Shown: positions 22,905 through 31,919 of the stretch, piece after piece
How positions within the stretch are numbered: the first letter of the stretch is position 1
How the letters are laid out: each line of letters opens with the position of its first letter
Assembly: GCA_012729375.1 (NCBI GenBank)
Contig: JAAYDE010000063.1
Span: 1-33,888 of the forward strand
Direction of reading: 5' to 3'
DNA: 33,888 nucleotides
DNA from: Deltaproteobacteria bacterium
GTDB taxonomy: Bacteria; Desulfobacterota; Desulfuromonadia; Desulfuromonadales; JAAYDE01
Made by a program: the position numbers and the translations under genes
The notes under the pieces: model-generated
What the model was told of the DNA's origin: nothing
The model's input: only the letters and a program-made list of their open reading frames with translations
The model's database searches: none

Positions 22905-24368
22905 ATGAATCCGGCCACCGTCGAAAGTTTTCTGGAACGCCTTGCCTCCGTCCGGGTTTTGGTGGTCGGCGATCTGATGCTCGATGAATATCTGTGGGGA
23001 ACCACCGAGCGGATATCCCCCGAAGCCCCGGTGCAGATTGTCGATATCCACAAGGAAGATATGCGCCTCGGCGGCGCCGGCAACGTCATCCACAATCTGC
23101 GTTCACTGGGGTGCGGGGTGGATGCGATGAGCGTCGTCGGCGGGGACGAAGACGGCAGACGGGTGCTGGAACTGCTCGGGAGGATGCAAGAAGGGCTTGA
23201 CGGGGTGGTATTTCAGGCGGACCGCCGGACCAGTCGGAAAACGCGCATTCTGGCCAGCAACCAGCAGATGATGAGAATCGACCGGGAAAGCCGCGAGGAG
23301 ATTCCGGCGCCGGTGGTTGAACGTCTGCTGGCCGCCTGCCGGGAGAAGCTCCGTCACTGTCACGCTCTGCTGATTTCCGATTACGGCAAGGGGGTGGTGA
23401 CGGAGGGACTGCTGAAAGGACTGACCCCCCTGGCCAGAAAAATGGGAGTGCCGGTCCTGGTCGATCCCAAGGGGAAGGATTTCGGCAAATACCGCGGGGC
23501 CACCCTGCTGACCCCCAACCGGCGGGAGATTTTACTGGCCGCCGACCTTTTTCCCATGACCGACAGCCATCTCCGTCAGGCCGGGCGAAAAATGGTCGCC
23601 TCCCTGGGTCTCGATGCCTTGGTGCTGACCCGGGCCGAGGAGGGGATGACCCTGTTTTTCCAGAATGGCGGCGAGGTCGATATCGGCACCAGGGCGCGGG
23701 AGGTTTTCGATGTCTCCGGCGCCGGGGATACGGTGCTTGCTGTACTGGGGGCCGGTCTGGGGGCGGGCCTTCCCTGCACGGAGGCGGCCCAGGTCGCCAA
23801 CCTGGCGGCGGGAATCGTCGTCGGCAAGGTCGGCACCTCCACGGTAAACCCCGAGGAGATTCTGGAAGAGGCCCGGCGCCAGACCTTGGGTACCGATTCC
23901 AAGATCAGGACGCGGGAAGCCCTGGTGAGGATCGCCGCGAGCGCCCGCCAGGCCGGGAAATCGGTGGTTTTCACCAACGGGTGTTTCGACCTCCTCCATG
24001 TCGGCCACGTCAAATACCTGCAGCAGGCCCGCCAATTGGGGGATCTGCTGATTCTCGGCCTCAATTCGGATGTTTCGGTGCGCCGCCTCAAGGGAGAGAA
24101 ACGGCCCTTGATCGGCGAGGTGGAGCGAGCCCACATCCTGGCCGCTTTGAGTTGCGTCGATTTTGTGACCGTTTTCCCTGAGGACACCCCCCTCGACCTG
24201 ATCGCCGCCCTGCGTCCCGACATTCTGGTCAAAGGGGGGGATTACACCCCCGAGGGCGTCGTCGGGCGGCAATTGGTCGCGGAATACGGAGGCAGGGTGG
24301 AGATCATCCGTTTCGTCGAGGGGCGCTCCACCACCAGCCTCATCAATCAGATCCTGGAACGCTTTTGA
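22905..24368 (+). CDS. hldE: Bifunctional heptose 7-phosphate kinase / heptose 1-phosphate adenylyltransferase
   Basis: 487 residues (E. coli HldE 477). The N-terminal PfkB-type kinase (1-about 325) starts [15 protein letters not shown], with the LGGAGNV motif and the ATP/catalytic motif [13 protein letters not shown]. The C-terminal nucleotidyltransferase starts [17 protein letters not shown] with the HxGH-type motif and ends with [12 protein letters not shown]. It phosphorylates heptose 7-phosphate at C1 and later adds AMP to heptose 1-phosphate. Steps 2 and 4 of the pathway are thus covered, with GmhB doing step 3. The stop overlaps the gmhB start (TTGA). Confidence 0.96.
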   Translation: MNPATVESFLERLASVRVLVVGDLMLDEYLWGTTERISPEAPVQIVDIHKEDMRLGGAGNVIHNLRSLGCGVDAMSVVGGDEDGRRVLELLGRMQEGLDGVVFQADRRTSRKTRILASNQQMMRIDRESREEIPAPVVERLLAACREKLRHCHALLISDYGKGVVTEGLLKGLTPLARKMGVPVLVDPKGKDFGKYRGATLLTPNRREILLAADLFPMTDSHLRQAGRKMVASLGLDALVLTRAEEGMTLFFQNGGEVDIGTRAREVFDVSGAGDTVLAVLGAGLGAGLPCTEAAQVANLAAGIVVGKVGTSTVNPEEILEEARRQTLGTDSKIRTREALVRIAASARQAGKSVVFTNGCFDLLHVGHVKYLQQARQLGDLLILGLNSDVSVRRLKGEKRPLIGEVERAHILAALSCVDFVTVFPEDTPLDLIAALRPDILVKGGDYTPEGVVGRQLVAEYGGRVEIIRFVEGRSTTSLINQILERF

Positions 24369-24949
24369 AACCGGCAGCGGATAAAGGAGCGCCCCGGCGC
24401 CGGGCCGTTTTCGTCGATCGCGACGGAACCCTTAACGTGGAGCGCCGTTATCTCCGCGCCGCCGAGGAGCTGGAATTCTACCCCGGTGTCCCCGAGGCCA
24501 TTCTCCGCCTTCGGGAAGCGGGGTTTCTGGTGATCGTGGTCACCAACCAATCGGGGGTGGCGAGAGGCTACTTCACCCTGGCCGAGGTGGACCTCGTCCA
24601 TCGCCGCATTCAATCCTTGCTGGCCCGGTGGGGGACCGCCGTCGACGCTTTTTATGTCTGTCCCCATCATCCGCAAGGCGTCGCTCCCTACCGGCTGCGT
24701 TGTTCCTGCCGCAAAGAGGAAGCGGGGTTGCTGCTGCGAGCGGCCGCGGATTTCCACATCGACCTGGGCGGCTCTTTCATGATCGGCGACAAGGCTTCGG
24801 ATATCGAGGCCGGCAGGAAAGCCGGTTGCCGTCCGCTGCTGGTCCTGACCGGTTACGGGAAAGAAACGGCGCAAACCATCACTCCGGGAAGCGTTGCCGT
24901 CTGCGCCGACCTGCCGCAGGCGGTCCAATTCATTCTCGCAGCGCAATAA
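24365..24949 (+). CDS. gmhB: Heptose 1,7-bisphosphate 7-phosphatase
   Basis: 194 residues, HAD superfamily. [10 protein letters not shown] (about 15-24) carries the nucleophile Asp; [13 protein letters not shown] is motif [15 protein letters not shown] is motif IV. The CPHHPQG...CSC insert holds the zinc-binding residues typical of GmhB. It removes the C7 phosphate. The start is taken as TTG at 24365, overlapping the hldE stop in TTGA; no ATG or GTG lies between it and the first motif, and the ribosome site is weak. It is the last gene of the operon, with only 27 bp to the convergent livF end and no terminator seen. Confidence 0.92.
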   Translation: MKPAADKGAPRRRAVFVDRDGTLNVERRYLRAAEELEFYPGVPEAILRLREAGFLVIVVTNQSGVARGYFTLAEVDLVHRRIQSLLARWGTAVDAFYVCPHHPQGVAPYRLRCSCRKEEAGLLLRAAADFHIDLGGSFMIGDKASDIEAGRKAGCRPLLVLTGYGKETAQTITPGSVAVCADLPQAVQFILAAQ

Positions 24950-24976
24950 GTCTTGCTCCGCGGCCCCGCCCCTTCG

Positions 24977-25684
24977 CTAAAGCCCCAGATAGGCCTTTTT
25001 CACATCTTCATTGCCGAGCAGGTTGGCGGCCGAATCGCTCATCGTGATCAGGCCGTTTTCCATGACGTAGCCGCGGTGGGCCACCTTGAGGGCGAGGTTG
25101 GCGTTTTGCTCCACCAAAAAGATGGTGGTCTTGCTTTCCGTGTTGATTTTTTTGATGATTTCGAAAATCTGCTGGATGATCAGGGGCGCCAGCCCCAGGG
25201 AGGGTTCGTCGAGGAGCAGAAGCTTGGGGCGGGCCATGAGCGCCCGGGAAATGGCCAGCATCTGCTGTTCCCCCCCGCTCAAAGTGCCTCCCGCCTGGTT
25301 GCGGCGCTGGGCCAGGATGGGGAAAAGATCGAAGACATGATCGATGTCACTTTTGATGCCCTGGGCGTCGCGGCGCAGAAAAGCCCCCATTTCCAGATTT
25401 TCCTTGACCGTAAGACCGGGGAAGATGCGTCTTCCTTCAGGCACTTGACAGATGCCGAGGGCGACGATTTTTTCGGGGGACATGTCATGAATCGGCGTGC
25501 CGCGGAAGAAAATCTCCCCGCAGCGGGGGGGGACAACCCCACATATCGACATCAGGGTGGTGCTTTTGCCGGCGCCGTTGCCGCCGATCAGAGTGATGAT
25601 CTCTCCTTCGGCGATTTCGAGGGTGATCCCCTTAAGGGCCTGGATGTTTCCGTAAAAAGTGCGGATGTCCCTGACCTTAAGCAT
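24977..25684 (-). CDS. livF: Branched-chain amino acid ABC transporter ATPase LivF
   Basis: 235 residues (E. coli 237). Walker A is GGNGAGKSTTL (about 33-43), the signature is LSGGEQQM and Walker B is LLLLDEPSLGLAP. The PRCGEIFFRGTPIHDMSP segment is typical of LivF. With LivG it powers uptake through LivHM. It overlaps livG by 8 bp and is the last gene of livKHMGF. Confidence 0.95.
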   Translation of the reverse strand: MLKVRDIRTFYGNIQALKGITLEIAEGEIITLIGGNGAGKSTTLMSICGVVPPRCGEIFFRGTPIHDMSPEKIVALGICQVPEGRRIFPGLTVKENLEMGAFLRRDAQGIKSDIDHVFDLFPILAQRRNQAGGTLSGGEQQMLAISRALMARPKLLLLDEPSLGLAPLIIQQIFEIIKKINTESKTTIFLVEQNANLALKVAHRGYVMENGLITMSDSAANLLGNEDVKKAYLGL

Positions 25685-26465
25685 GGGCTTCCTCCCCCAG
25701 ATAGGCTTCGATGACCTTGGGATTGCCGCGGATTTCCAGGGGGGTGCCGACGGCGATTTCCTTGCCGTATTCCATGACGAAGATACGGTCGGAGATGTTC
25801 ATGACCAGTTTCATGTCGTGTTCGATGAGCAGGATGGAGATATCCATTTCCGCGCGGATCCGGGAGATGAGTTCATCCAGTTCTTTGGTTTCATGAGGGT
25901 TCATGCCCGCCGCCGGTTCGTCGAGGAGAAGGAGGAAAGGTTCCGTGGCCAGGGCCCGGGCGATTTCCAGGCGGCGCTGGGCGCCGTAGGGCAAGTTCCG
26001 CGCGAAATCATTGACGTGGCGTTCCAGTCGCACCCTTTCCAAAAGCTGGTAACTGAAGGCGACGATTTCTGCCTCTTCTCGCCGGGTATGGCCGTCGCGC
26101 AGGACGGCGCCGAGTATTTTGCTGGTGGTCCGGCAGTGCCGGCCGATCATGACGTTTTCCAGGACGGTCATGTTGGAAAAAAGGCGGATGTTCTGAAAGG
26201 TGCGGGCCAGTCCGATCTCGGTGACCTGGTTGGGCTTGAGCCCGTGGATGGTTTTGGCAGGACCGCCGGGAGGCGTGGCGACGATGTCTCCGGCGGTCGG
26301 TTTATAGATGCCGGTAATACAGTTGAAGAGGGTGGTTTTGCCGGCGCCGTTGGGCCCGATCAAAGCGACGATCTCTCCCTGGCGGACATCCAGGTTCACA
26401 TTGTCGACAGCGCGCAGACCGCCGAAATCCATGGTCAGCCCGGTGATGGTGAGCACCGCGGTCAT
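25677..26465 (-). CDS. livG: Branched-chain amino acid ABC transporter ATPase LivG
   Basis: 262 residues. Walker A GPNGAGKTTLFNCITG (about 37-52), signature LPYGAQRRLEIARAL (the LPYG form is usual for LivG), Walker B LLLLDEPAAGMNP. The GLARTFQNIRLF block is diagnostic for this subfamily. The start overlaps the livM stop by 4 bp (ATGA). Confidence 0.95.
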   Translation of the reverse strand: MTAVLTITGLTMDFGGLRAVDNVNLDVRQGEIVALIGPNGAGKTTLFNCITGIYKPTAGDIVATPPGGPAKTIHGLKPNQVTEIGLARTFQNIRLFSNMTVLENVMIGRHCRTTSKILGAVLRDGHTRREEAEIVAFSYQLLERVRLERHVNDFARNLPYGAQRRLEIARALATEPFLLLLDEPAAGMNPHETKELDELISRIRAEMDISILLIEHDMKLVMNISDRIFVMEYGKEIAVGTPLEIRGNPKVIEAYLGEEAHA

Positions 26466-27706
26466 TTAATATCCCCCTCTTTGTTCTCTTCCTGAAGGCC
26501 TTTGAAACGGTAAGTTTGACGGACGTTGCTGATCAGTCCCTGGGGACGGAAGACCATCATGATGACGAGCACCGCACCGAAGATCAGCATCCGGTATTCG
26601 GAAAAGGCGCGCAGGTATTCGGGAAGCAGAATGAGGATAAAGGCGCTGGCGATGACGCCGATGATGGACCCCATGCCGCCGAGAACGACGATGGACAGGA
26701 TGATGGCCGACTCCAGAAAAGTGAAGCTGGCGGGGTTGATAAAAGTGGTTTTGGCGGCGAAGATGACCCCTCCCATGCCGGCCCAGGTGGCCCCCAGGGC
26801 GAAGGCGGTCAGCTTGGTTTTGGTCTTGTCGACGCCCATCGCCTGGCAGGCGATCTCGTCTTCCCGCAAGGCGATCCAGGCGCGGCCGATGCGTGAATTG
26901 CGCAACCGGGTCACTACCAGAATAGTCAACAGAGCCAGGCCGATCATCAGAAAATAGAGAAAAATACTGCTGGTATTGAGGGACATTTCGACCCCGACGA
27001 TGCCGGGCCGGGGAATGCCGGCGATGCCGCTGGGTCCTTTGGAAAATTCGTTCCAGTTTTCCAGGACGAGACGGATGATCTCGCCGAAACCGAGGGTGAC
27101 GATGGCCAGATAGTCGCCGCGCAGACGCAACACCGGAAAGCCGAGAATGATGCCGAACAGGGCCGCCATGGCCGCGCCGATGGGCAGACAGACCCAGAAA
27201 CTGAGGCCGAAATGAAAGTTGAGGAGCGCGTAGCTGTAGGCGCCCACGGCATAGAAAGCGACATAGCCGAGATCGAGGAGGCCGGCCAGGCCGACGACGA
27301 TATTCAGACCGAGACCCAGCACCACATAGATCAGGGCCGTGGTCATGATGTTGACCTGGTAGGTGGAGAAAATGTAGGGAAAGGCGACGGCCAGAGTCGC
27401 CGCCAGGAAGATGCCGGCCCGGCGTGCGGCAGGATGGCGCTGCAATTCGGAAAGTTTGCCCTTTCTGGCGGAGGTTTCAAGGGGGCTTTTGGCCGGCGCG
27501 GGTTTTTTGTATGCGAGAAAATAGCGCCACAGAAAGGAAAGGAAAAAAGCGCTGACTCCCACGAGGACAAGGTTTTGCCAACGCCATTCCACAACCTTGT
27601 AGATCGGGTTGACGCGGACCACCATGATGGGAAAGGTAAGAAAGATGAACCATACGGCCATCAGCAGGGATTTCTTCATTTCTGCCAGGGTGAAAAACTT
27701 CCTCAT
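26462..27706 (-). CDS. livM: Branched-chain amino acid ABC transporter permease LivM
   Basis: 414 residues with about ten membrane segments. The N-terminal 110 residues form the extra DUF3382-type region seen in E. coli LivM (425). The core follows (VGLAGLLDLGYVAFYAVGAY, FPVLRLRGDYLAIVTLGFGE). The cytoplasmic coupling loop ALREDEIACQAMGVD is conserved. I prefer ATG at 27706 (GGGA upstream) over a TTG at 27730. It lies 44 bp after livH and is coupled to livG. Confidence 0.93.
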   Translation of the reverse strand: MRKFFTLAEMKKSLLMAVWFIFLTFPIMVVRVNPIYKVVEWRWQNLVLVGVSAFFLSFLWRYFLAYKKPAPAKSPLETSARKGKLSELQRHPAARRAGIFLAATLAVAFPYIFSTYQVNIMTTALIYVVLGLGLNIVVGLAGLLDLGYVAFYAVGAYSYALLNFHFGLSFWVCLPIGAAMAALFGIILGFPVLRLRGDYLAIVTLGFGEIIRLVLENWNEFSKGPSGIAGIPRPGIVGVEMSLNTSSIFLYFLMIGLALLTILVVTRLRNSRIGRAWIALREDEIACQAMGVDKTKTKLTAFALGATWAGMGGVIFAAKTTFINPASFTFLESAIILSIVVLGGMGSIIGVIASAFILILLPEYLRAFSEYRMLIFGAVLVIMMVFRPQGLISNVRQTYRFKGLQEENKEGDIK

Positions 27707-27749
27707 GGTATGTTTCCCGAGTTCCAGCAAGAGAATGGAATGTTGCGTG

Positions 27750-28652
27750 TCAAACCTTCTGGGTCGTGGTTTTGCCCAGCAGACCGGCGGGGCGGAAGAT
27801 CAGGATCAGCACCAGGAATCCGAAGGCGAAGACATCCTCGTAGTCGCTGGAGATGTAGCCGGTGGCGAAGCTTTCCGTCCAGCCGAGGACCAGGCTTCCC
27901 AAAACCGCGCCCGGGATGCTGCCGATGCCGCCGAGAACGGCGGCGGTAAAGGCCTTGATGCCGGCGATGAAACCGATGTAGAAATTGATCTGGCCGATAT
28001 GGGAGGCGATCAGCACACCGCCGATGGCGGCCATGGACGAGCCGATGATGAAGGTTGTGGAGATAACCCGGTTGACATCGACACCGACCAGCATCGCCAT
28101 GGTGCGGTCCTGGGCGGTGGCCCGCATTGCCTTGCCGATGCGGGTGAACTTGATGAGGAGAGTCAACAGAACCATCACCACCAGGGTGGTGAGGATGATG
28201 AACACTTCCGAAGAACGGATGATAAAGGCGTAGGGTTCGAGGAATTCCAGCTCCGGCAGCAGGCTCGGAAAGGGTAGGAAATCCGAGGTTTGGGCGAGAA
28301 GGACGTAGTTCTGGAAAAAGATCGACATGCCGATGGCGCTGATCAGCGGCGCCAGCCGGGTCGAATGGCGCAACGGCTTGTAGGCGATCTTTTCCATGGT
28401 GAAACCGTAGGCACAGGAATAGACAACGGCCAGCACCATGGCCAGGATCAGAATGGTGATCGGCCCGAACCCCATGATGTTGAGCACACTGGCCACGATC
28501 AGGGCGGTAAAGGCACCGATCATGTAGATTTCGCCATGGGCGAAATTGATCAGCTCGATGATGCCGTAAACCATGGTGTAGCCGAGGGCGATCAGCGCAT
28601 AGATGCTGCCGCGGGTCAGGCCGCCGAGAAAAAGTTCCAGAAAATATTCCAT
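27750..28652 (-). CDS. livH: Branched-chain amino acid ABC transporter permease LivH
   Basis: 300 residues (E. coli 308), about eight membrane segments. The N-terminus (GLTRGSIYALIALGYTMVYG) and FAHGEIYMIGAF are LivH signatures; the coupling loop is KAMRATAQDRTMAMLVGVDV. It pairs with LivM to form the channel. The 99-bp gap to livK holds a terminator-like hairpin, so livHMGF is likely expressed at a lower level than livK. Confidence 0.95.
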   Translation of the reverse strand: MEYFLELFLGGLTRGSIYALIALGYTMVYGIIELINFAHGEIYMIGAFTALIVASVLNIMGFGPITILILAMVLAVVYSCAYGFTMEKIAYKPLRHSTRLAPLISAIGMSIFFQNYVLLAQTSDFLPFPSLLPELEFLEPYAFIIRSSEVFIILTTLVVMVLLTLLIKFTRIGKAMRATAQDRTMAMLVGVDVNRVISTTFIIGSSMAAIGGVLIASHIGQINFYIGFIAGIKAFTAAVLGGIGSIPGAVLGSLVLGWTESFATGYISSDYEDVFAFGFLVLILIFRPAGLLGKTTTQKV

Positions 28653-28690
28653 GGATCGCCTGTCGTCGGGGTGGAAAAGCCTTCCCCCGC

Positions 28691-28734
28691 TAAAAAATCA
28701 AGGGGCGGCCCCATTTATAGGCCTGCCCCTTGAT
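28691..28734 (-). terminator. Intrinsic terminator after livK
   Basis: ATCAAGGGGC (28697-28706) pairs with GCCCCTTGAT (28725-28734), extended by an inner GGCC/GGCC pair across one bulged base. On the minus strand the stem is followed by six T residues (28697-28692). It lies 17 bp after the livK stop and probably lets only part of the transcription continue into livHMGF. Confidence 0.8.
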
Positions 28735-28751
28735 GACATTGCCGGATTTAT

Positions 28752-29912
28752 TTACTCCATTTCCACGTAAACACCTTTTTGAACCTGGTAGATGGAGAAG
28801 CCGATGCCGATGGCGTCTCCCTTCTCGTCAAACTTGATGTTGCCGAGGGGGGTTTCCACCGCCTCGTTGCGCAGAGCGTGGATCAATTTGTCGTAATCGG
28901 TGGAACCGGCCTTTTCGATGGCATTGACCATGGCCTGGGCGGCGGCGTAGGCATTGAGGAAAAAGGCGCCCGGATCCTCGCCGTAGAACTGTTTGTGGTC
29001 GGCGATGGCCTTGATGGTGAGGGGATTAGTCGAGGTGTCTTTGGGGCCGGTGGCGTAAACGCCTTCGGCGTATTTCCCGGCCACCTTGATGAAAGTGTCG
29101 TCCTTGACGCCGTCATCGGAGATAAAGGGGATCTTCATCCCCCGGCGGCGCATCTGGGTGACGATCTTGGAGGCCTCGGGATGGTAGCCGCCGAAGATGA
29201 CCGCTTCGGCTTTGGATTGCTTGATTTTCTGGACGACGGCGGAATAGTCGACGGCGCCTGGAGTGACCCCTTCAAAGATGGTTACGGTAACGCCGGGGGA
29301 AGCCTCCAGAAAGGTTTTGGCAAACTCGGCCAGCCCTTTGCCGTAGTCCCCTTTGTCATGGATGACGGCGACCTTCTTGACCCCCAGTTTGTCAAGAGCG
29401 AAATCCACCTGCAGCCGGGCCTGGGCGTCATCGGAAGCGATGGTGCGGAAAAAATTGGGGTTGTCGCCGCTCTGGGTCAGGGGCGGATTGGTGGCGGAAG
29501 GAGAGATGACCACCAGTTTGGCGTCCTTGTAGACGCCGAGGGCGGCGTTGGTGGCGCCGCTGCAGATATGGCCGATGATCGCCTGGGCACCGCTGGTGAC
29601 CAGTTTGGTGGCGGCATTGACGGCCATCTCCGGTTTACAGGCGTCGTCTTCCGTCAAAAGCTGGATCATTTGGCCGTTGATGCCCCCGGCTTCGTTTTTC
29701 GCTTTGATCACCAATTCGGTAGCCTTGACCGTGGGCAGGCCATAGGAGGCCAAATCGCCGGTGTGGGCGCCGGGGACGCCGATCTTGATCGGCTTGGCAT
29801 TCTTGGCGGCGAAAGAGGCCGCCGGCAGGGTCAGCAGAACGGCGGCAATCGCCGTGGCCGTCACCAAATACCACTTTTTCAGCGATTTCGAAACGTTGAC
29901 TCGTCCCATCAT
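28752..29912 (-). CDS. livK: Branched-chain amino acid-binding periplasmic protein
   Basis: 386 residues, type I periplasmic binding fold. A signal peptide (basic KKW, hydrophobic TATAIAAVLLTLPAASFA, cleavage near residue 35) directs export. IKIGVPGAHTGDLASYGLPT starts the mature domain. The AGGINGQMIQLLTEDDACKP, ICSGATNAALGVYKDAKLVV and YGKGLAEFAKTFLE blocks are typical. It delivers Leu/Ile/Val or similar amino acids to LivHM; exact specificity is not readable. GGAGGAG stands just before the tandem ATGs at 29912/29909. A strong promoter lies about 100 bp upstream. Confidence 0.93.
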   Translation of the reverse strand: MMGRVNVSKSLKKWYLVTATAIAAVLLTLPAASFAAKNAKPIKIGVPGAHTGDLASYGLPTVKATELVIKAKNEAGGINGQMIQLLTEDDACKPEMAVNAATKLVTSGAQAIIGHICSGATNAALGVYKDAKLVVISPSATNPPLTQSGDNPNFFRTIASDDAQARLQVDFALDKLGVKKVAVIHDKGDYGKGLAEFAKTFLEASPGVTVTIFEGVTPGAVDYSAVVQKIKQSKAEAVIFGGYHPEASKIVTQMRRRGMKIPFISDDGVKDDTFIKVAGKYAEGVYATGPKDTSTNPLTIKAIADHKQFYGEDPGAFFLNAYAAAQAMVNAIEKAGSTDYDKLIHALRNEAVETPLGNIKFDEKGDAIGIGFSIYQVQKGVYVEME

Positions 29913-30014
29913 TGTCTCCTCCAACCATTAAGGGATAGTGGCAGCGGACCAACTCCCGAATCTTTTCGACGTCGGGTCTGAACAGTTTCCGGCCCGCTGA
30001 ATTTAAAAGTGAAA

Positions 30015-30042
30015 TCTATAATGCTGAAGAATTTCAAGTCAA
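30015..30042 (-). promoter_or_regulatory. Sigma-70 promoter of the liv operon
   Basis: On the minus strand TTGACT (30042-30037), a 16-base spacer and TATAGA (30020-30015). Both boxes are close to consensus, in an AT-rich stretch, leaving a leader of about 95 bases before livK. Confidence 0.7.
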
Positions 30043-30058
30043 GTTAAAACCTCTAAAG

Positions 30059-30079
30059 AACCCTGCATAAATAAGGGTT
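30059..30079 (-). terminator. Weak hairpin after recD
   Basis: AACCCT (30059-30064) pairs with AGGGTT (30074-30079) around a 9-base loop, 14 bp after the recD stop; the minus strand continues CTTTAG. The stem is short and the T-run poor, so termination is uncertain. Confidence 0.35.
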
Positions 30080-30092
30080 TCGGCAAATTTTT

Positions 30093-31919
30093 TCAGGGCC
30101 GGAGGCGGTCCCCTAGGCCGGAGCCGCGCAGCAACCGGCGTTCCACGCTGCGCACCAGGATATCGAGGGATGCGCAGACGGTCACCTCCTTGCGGGCGCG
30201 GGTAAGTCCCGTATAGATCAGCTCCCGGGTCAGGAGTTCGGACAGATAGGGGGGCAGGAGCAGAAAAACGGTATCGAATTCCGAGCCCTGGCTTTTGTGA
30301 ATGGTCATGGCGAAGGCGGTTTCGTGGGCCGGAAGGCGCGCCGGGGAAAGGGTCATGATGCCCCCTTCCGGAGTGGCGAAGCAGGCCTGCAGGCGGCCCC
30401 CGTCAGGATCGCGGAAAATCACCCCGATATCACCGTTGAAGAGGCCGAGACGGTAGTCGTTGCTGGTGATCATGACGGGGCGTCCATGGTGGTGGAGGGA
30501 GAAACGGGGGATCAGCCCCAGACGGACCAGTTCCCTGGTCAACAGGGAGTTGAATTCTTCGGCGCCGAAGGGTCCCTGACGGAGGGCGCAGAGAATGGAA
30601 AAACGACTGAAACGCCGCAGATAGGTCGCCGGGTCGGGGCTGTCAAAGAGGTCCCGGTAATAGCCGCTGAACTCCCTCACCACATCGCGGGCGATCTGCG
30701 CGGCGGAATTCATGGGGTGCAGGCGGCAACCCGCCGTGGCCGGGTTTGCGAAAAGGGCGGCCGCCTCCTTCCCTTTGCCTTCCTTGATCAGGCGCGCCGC
30801 CCGGCCTATTCCCCCCGCTTCGTCGAAACGATGACTTTTATGGAGAAAGACCAGGGAATCGGCGAGAGGACCGCGAGGAGGTGAATCTTCCGCGGGGGCG
30901 GGCAAGGGCGTCGACAGCAGTTTTCGCAGACGATCGGCAAAGGCCGGGGAGAAGGAACTTGCCTGGTGACATCCGCAGAGATCGGAGAGAACCGCTCCCG
31001 CCTCCACGGAAGCGAGTTGATGGCGGTCGCCGAGAAGGATCAGGCGCGCCTTGCGGGGCAGCGCCGTCAGCACCCGCACCAGGAGGGGAAGATCGACCAT
31101 GGAGGCTTCGTCGATTACCAGCACATCGCAGGGGAGGGGGTTGTCCTCGTCAAAACGGCAGGCTCCGGTGAAAGGATGGAAGCCCAGCAGGCGATGGAGG
31201 GTGAACACCTCGTCGGGAAGGGATGGAAGAGCATGGTTGTCGACTGCCAGTTGCTCCTTCCAGAAGCGGATGGATTCCCGCAGACGGGCCGCCGCCTTGC
31301 CGGTGGGGGCCGCCAGCAGAATGCGCGGCGGCGCGGCGGGGCATTGTTCCAGTAACAGCAGAAGGACGCGGATGACGATGGTCGTTTTGCCGCTGCCCGG
31401 GCCACCGGTGATGATGGAGAAACGTTGCAGGACGGCCACCGCGGCGGCCACCTGCTGCCAGTCGGTCTCTTGGTCAGACGAATCGGGGAAAAGACGGCGC
31501 AGACCGGCTTTAAGCAGAGGATCCTCTACGGTTGTTACCGGAGAGGAAATAAATTCATTTATGATTTCAGCGCATTTTCTTTCATAGTTCCAGTAACGGT
31601 TGAGGTAGAGACGATCCTTTTTATCGAGAATCAGGGGTTCCTTGCCTCCCTCTGCGCCGACGACTGGAGTTTCCTTGAGGTTTTTCAGCCAAAGATCGGG
31701 AGCGGGACGAGGAAGGGAGGAGAGCTCGGGATCCGCCCCTGGACTCCAGCTCCTCAGGTCCATGCAGAGGTGGCCGCCGGCGGTCCGTCGGCAGAGCAGG
31801 GCCGCGGCCAGCCACAGTTCGGGCCGGTTTCCGCCGGCCAGACTTTCCATGAAGTCGGCGAAATGGCGTTCAAGCCCGAAGAACACCCCGCTGCAGCGGG
31901 GATGGTCGGCGGCCGTCAT
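30093..31919 (-). CDS. recD: Exodeoxyribonuclease V alpha subunit RecD
   Basis: 608 residues, the same length as E. coli RecD. Walker A is TGGPGSGKTT (about 171-180); motifs LLAAPTGKAAARL, DVLVIDEASMVDLPLL and LLGDRHQLASVEAGAVL are the SF1 helicase motifs Ia-III. FAMTIHKSQGSEFDTVFL and LIYTGLTRARKEVTV near the C-terminus are motifs V-VI. This is the fast 5'-3' helicase of RecBCD, which processes double-strand ends for recombination and degrades foreign DNA. The ATG overlaps the recB stop by 4 bp (ATGA). Confidence 0.94.
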   Translation of the reverse strand: MTAADHPRCSGVFFGLERHFADFMESLAGGNRPELWLAAALLCRRTAGGHLCMDLRSWSPGADPELSSLPRPAPDLWLKNLKETPVVGAEGGKEPLILDKKDRLYLNRYWNYERKCAEIINEFISSPVTTVEDPLLKAGLRRLFPDSSDQETDWQQVAAAVAVLQRFSIITGGPGSGKTTIVIRVLLLLLEQCPAAPPRILLAAPTGKAAARLRESIRFWKEQLAVDNHALPSLPDEVFTLHRLLGFHPFTGACRFDEDNPLPCDVLVIDEASMVDLPLLVRVLTALPRKARLILLGDRHQLASVEAGAVLSDLCGCHQASSFSPAFADRLRKLLSTPLPAPAEDSPPRGPLADSLVFLHKSHRFDEAGGIGRAARLIKEGKGKEAAALFANPATAGCRLHPMNSAAQIARDVVREFSGYYRDLFDSPDPATYLRRFSRFSILCALRQGPFGAEEFNSLLTRELVRLGLIPRFSLHHHGRPVMITSNDYRLGLFNGDIGVIFRDPDGGRLQACFATPEGGIMTLSPARLPAHETAFAMTIHKSQGSEFDTVFLLLPPYLSELLTRELIYTGLTRARKEVTVCASLDILVRSVERRLLRGSGLGDRLRP

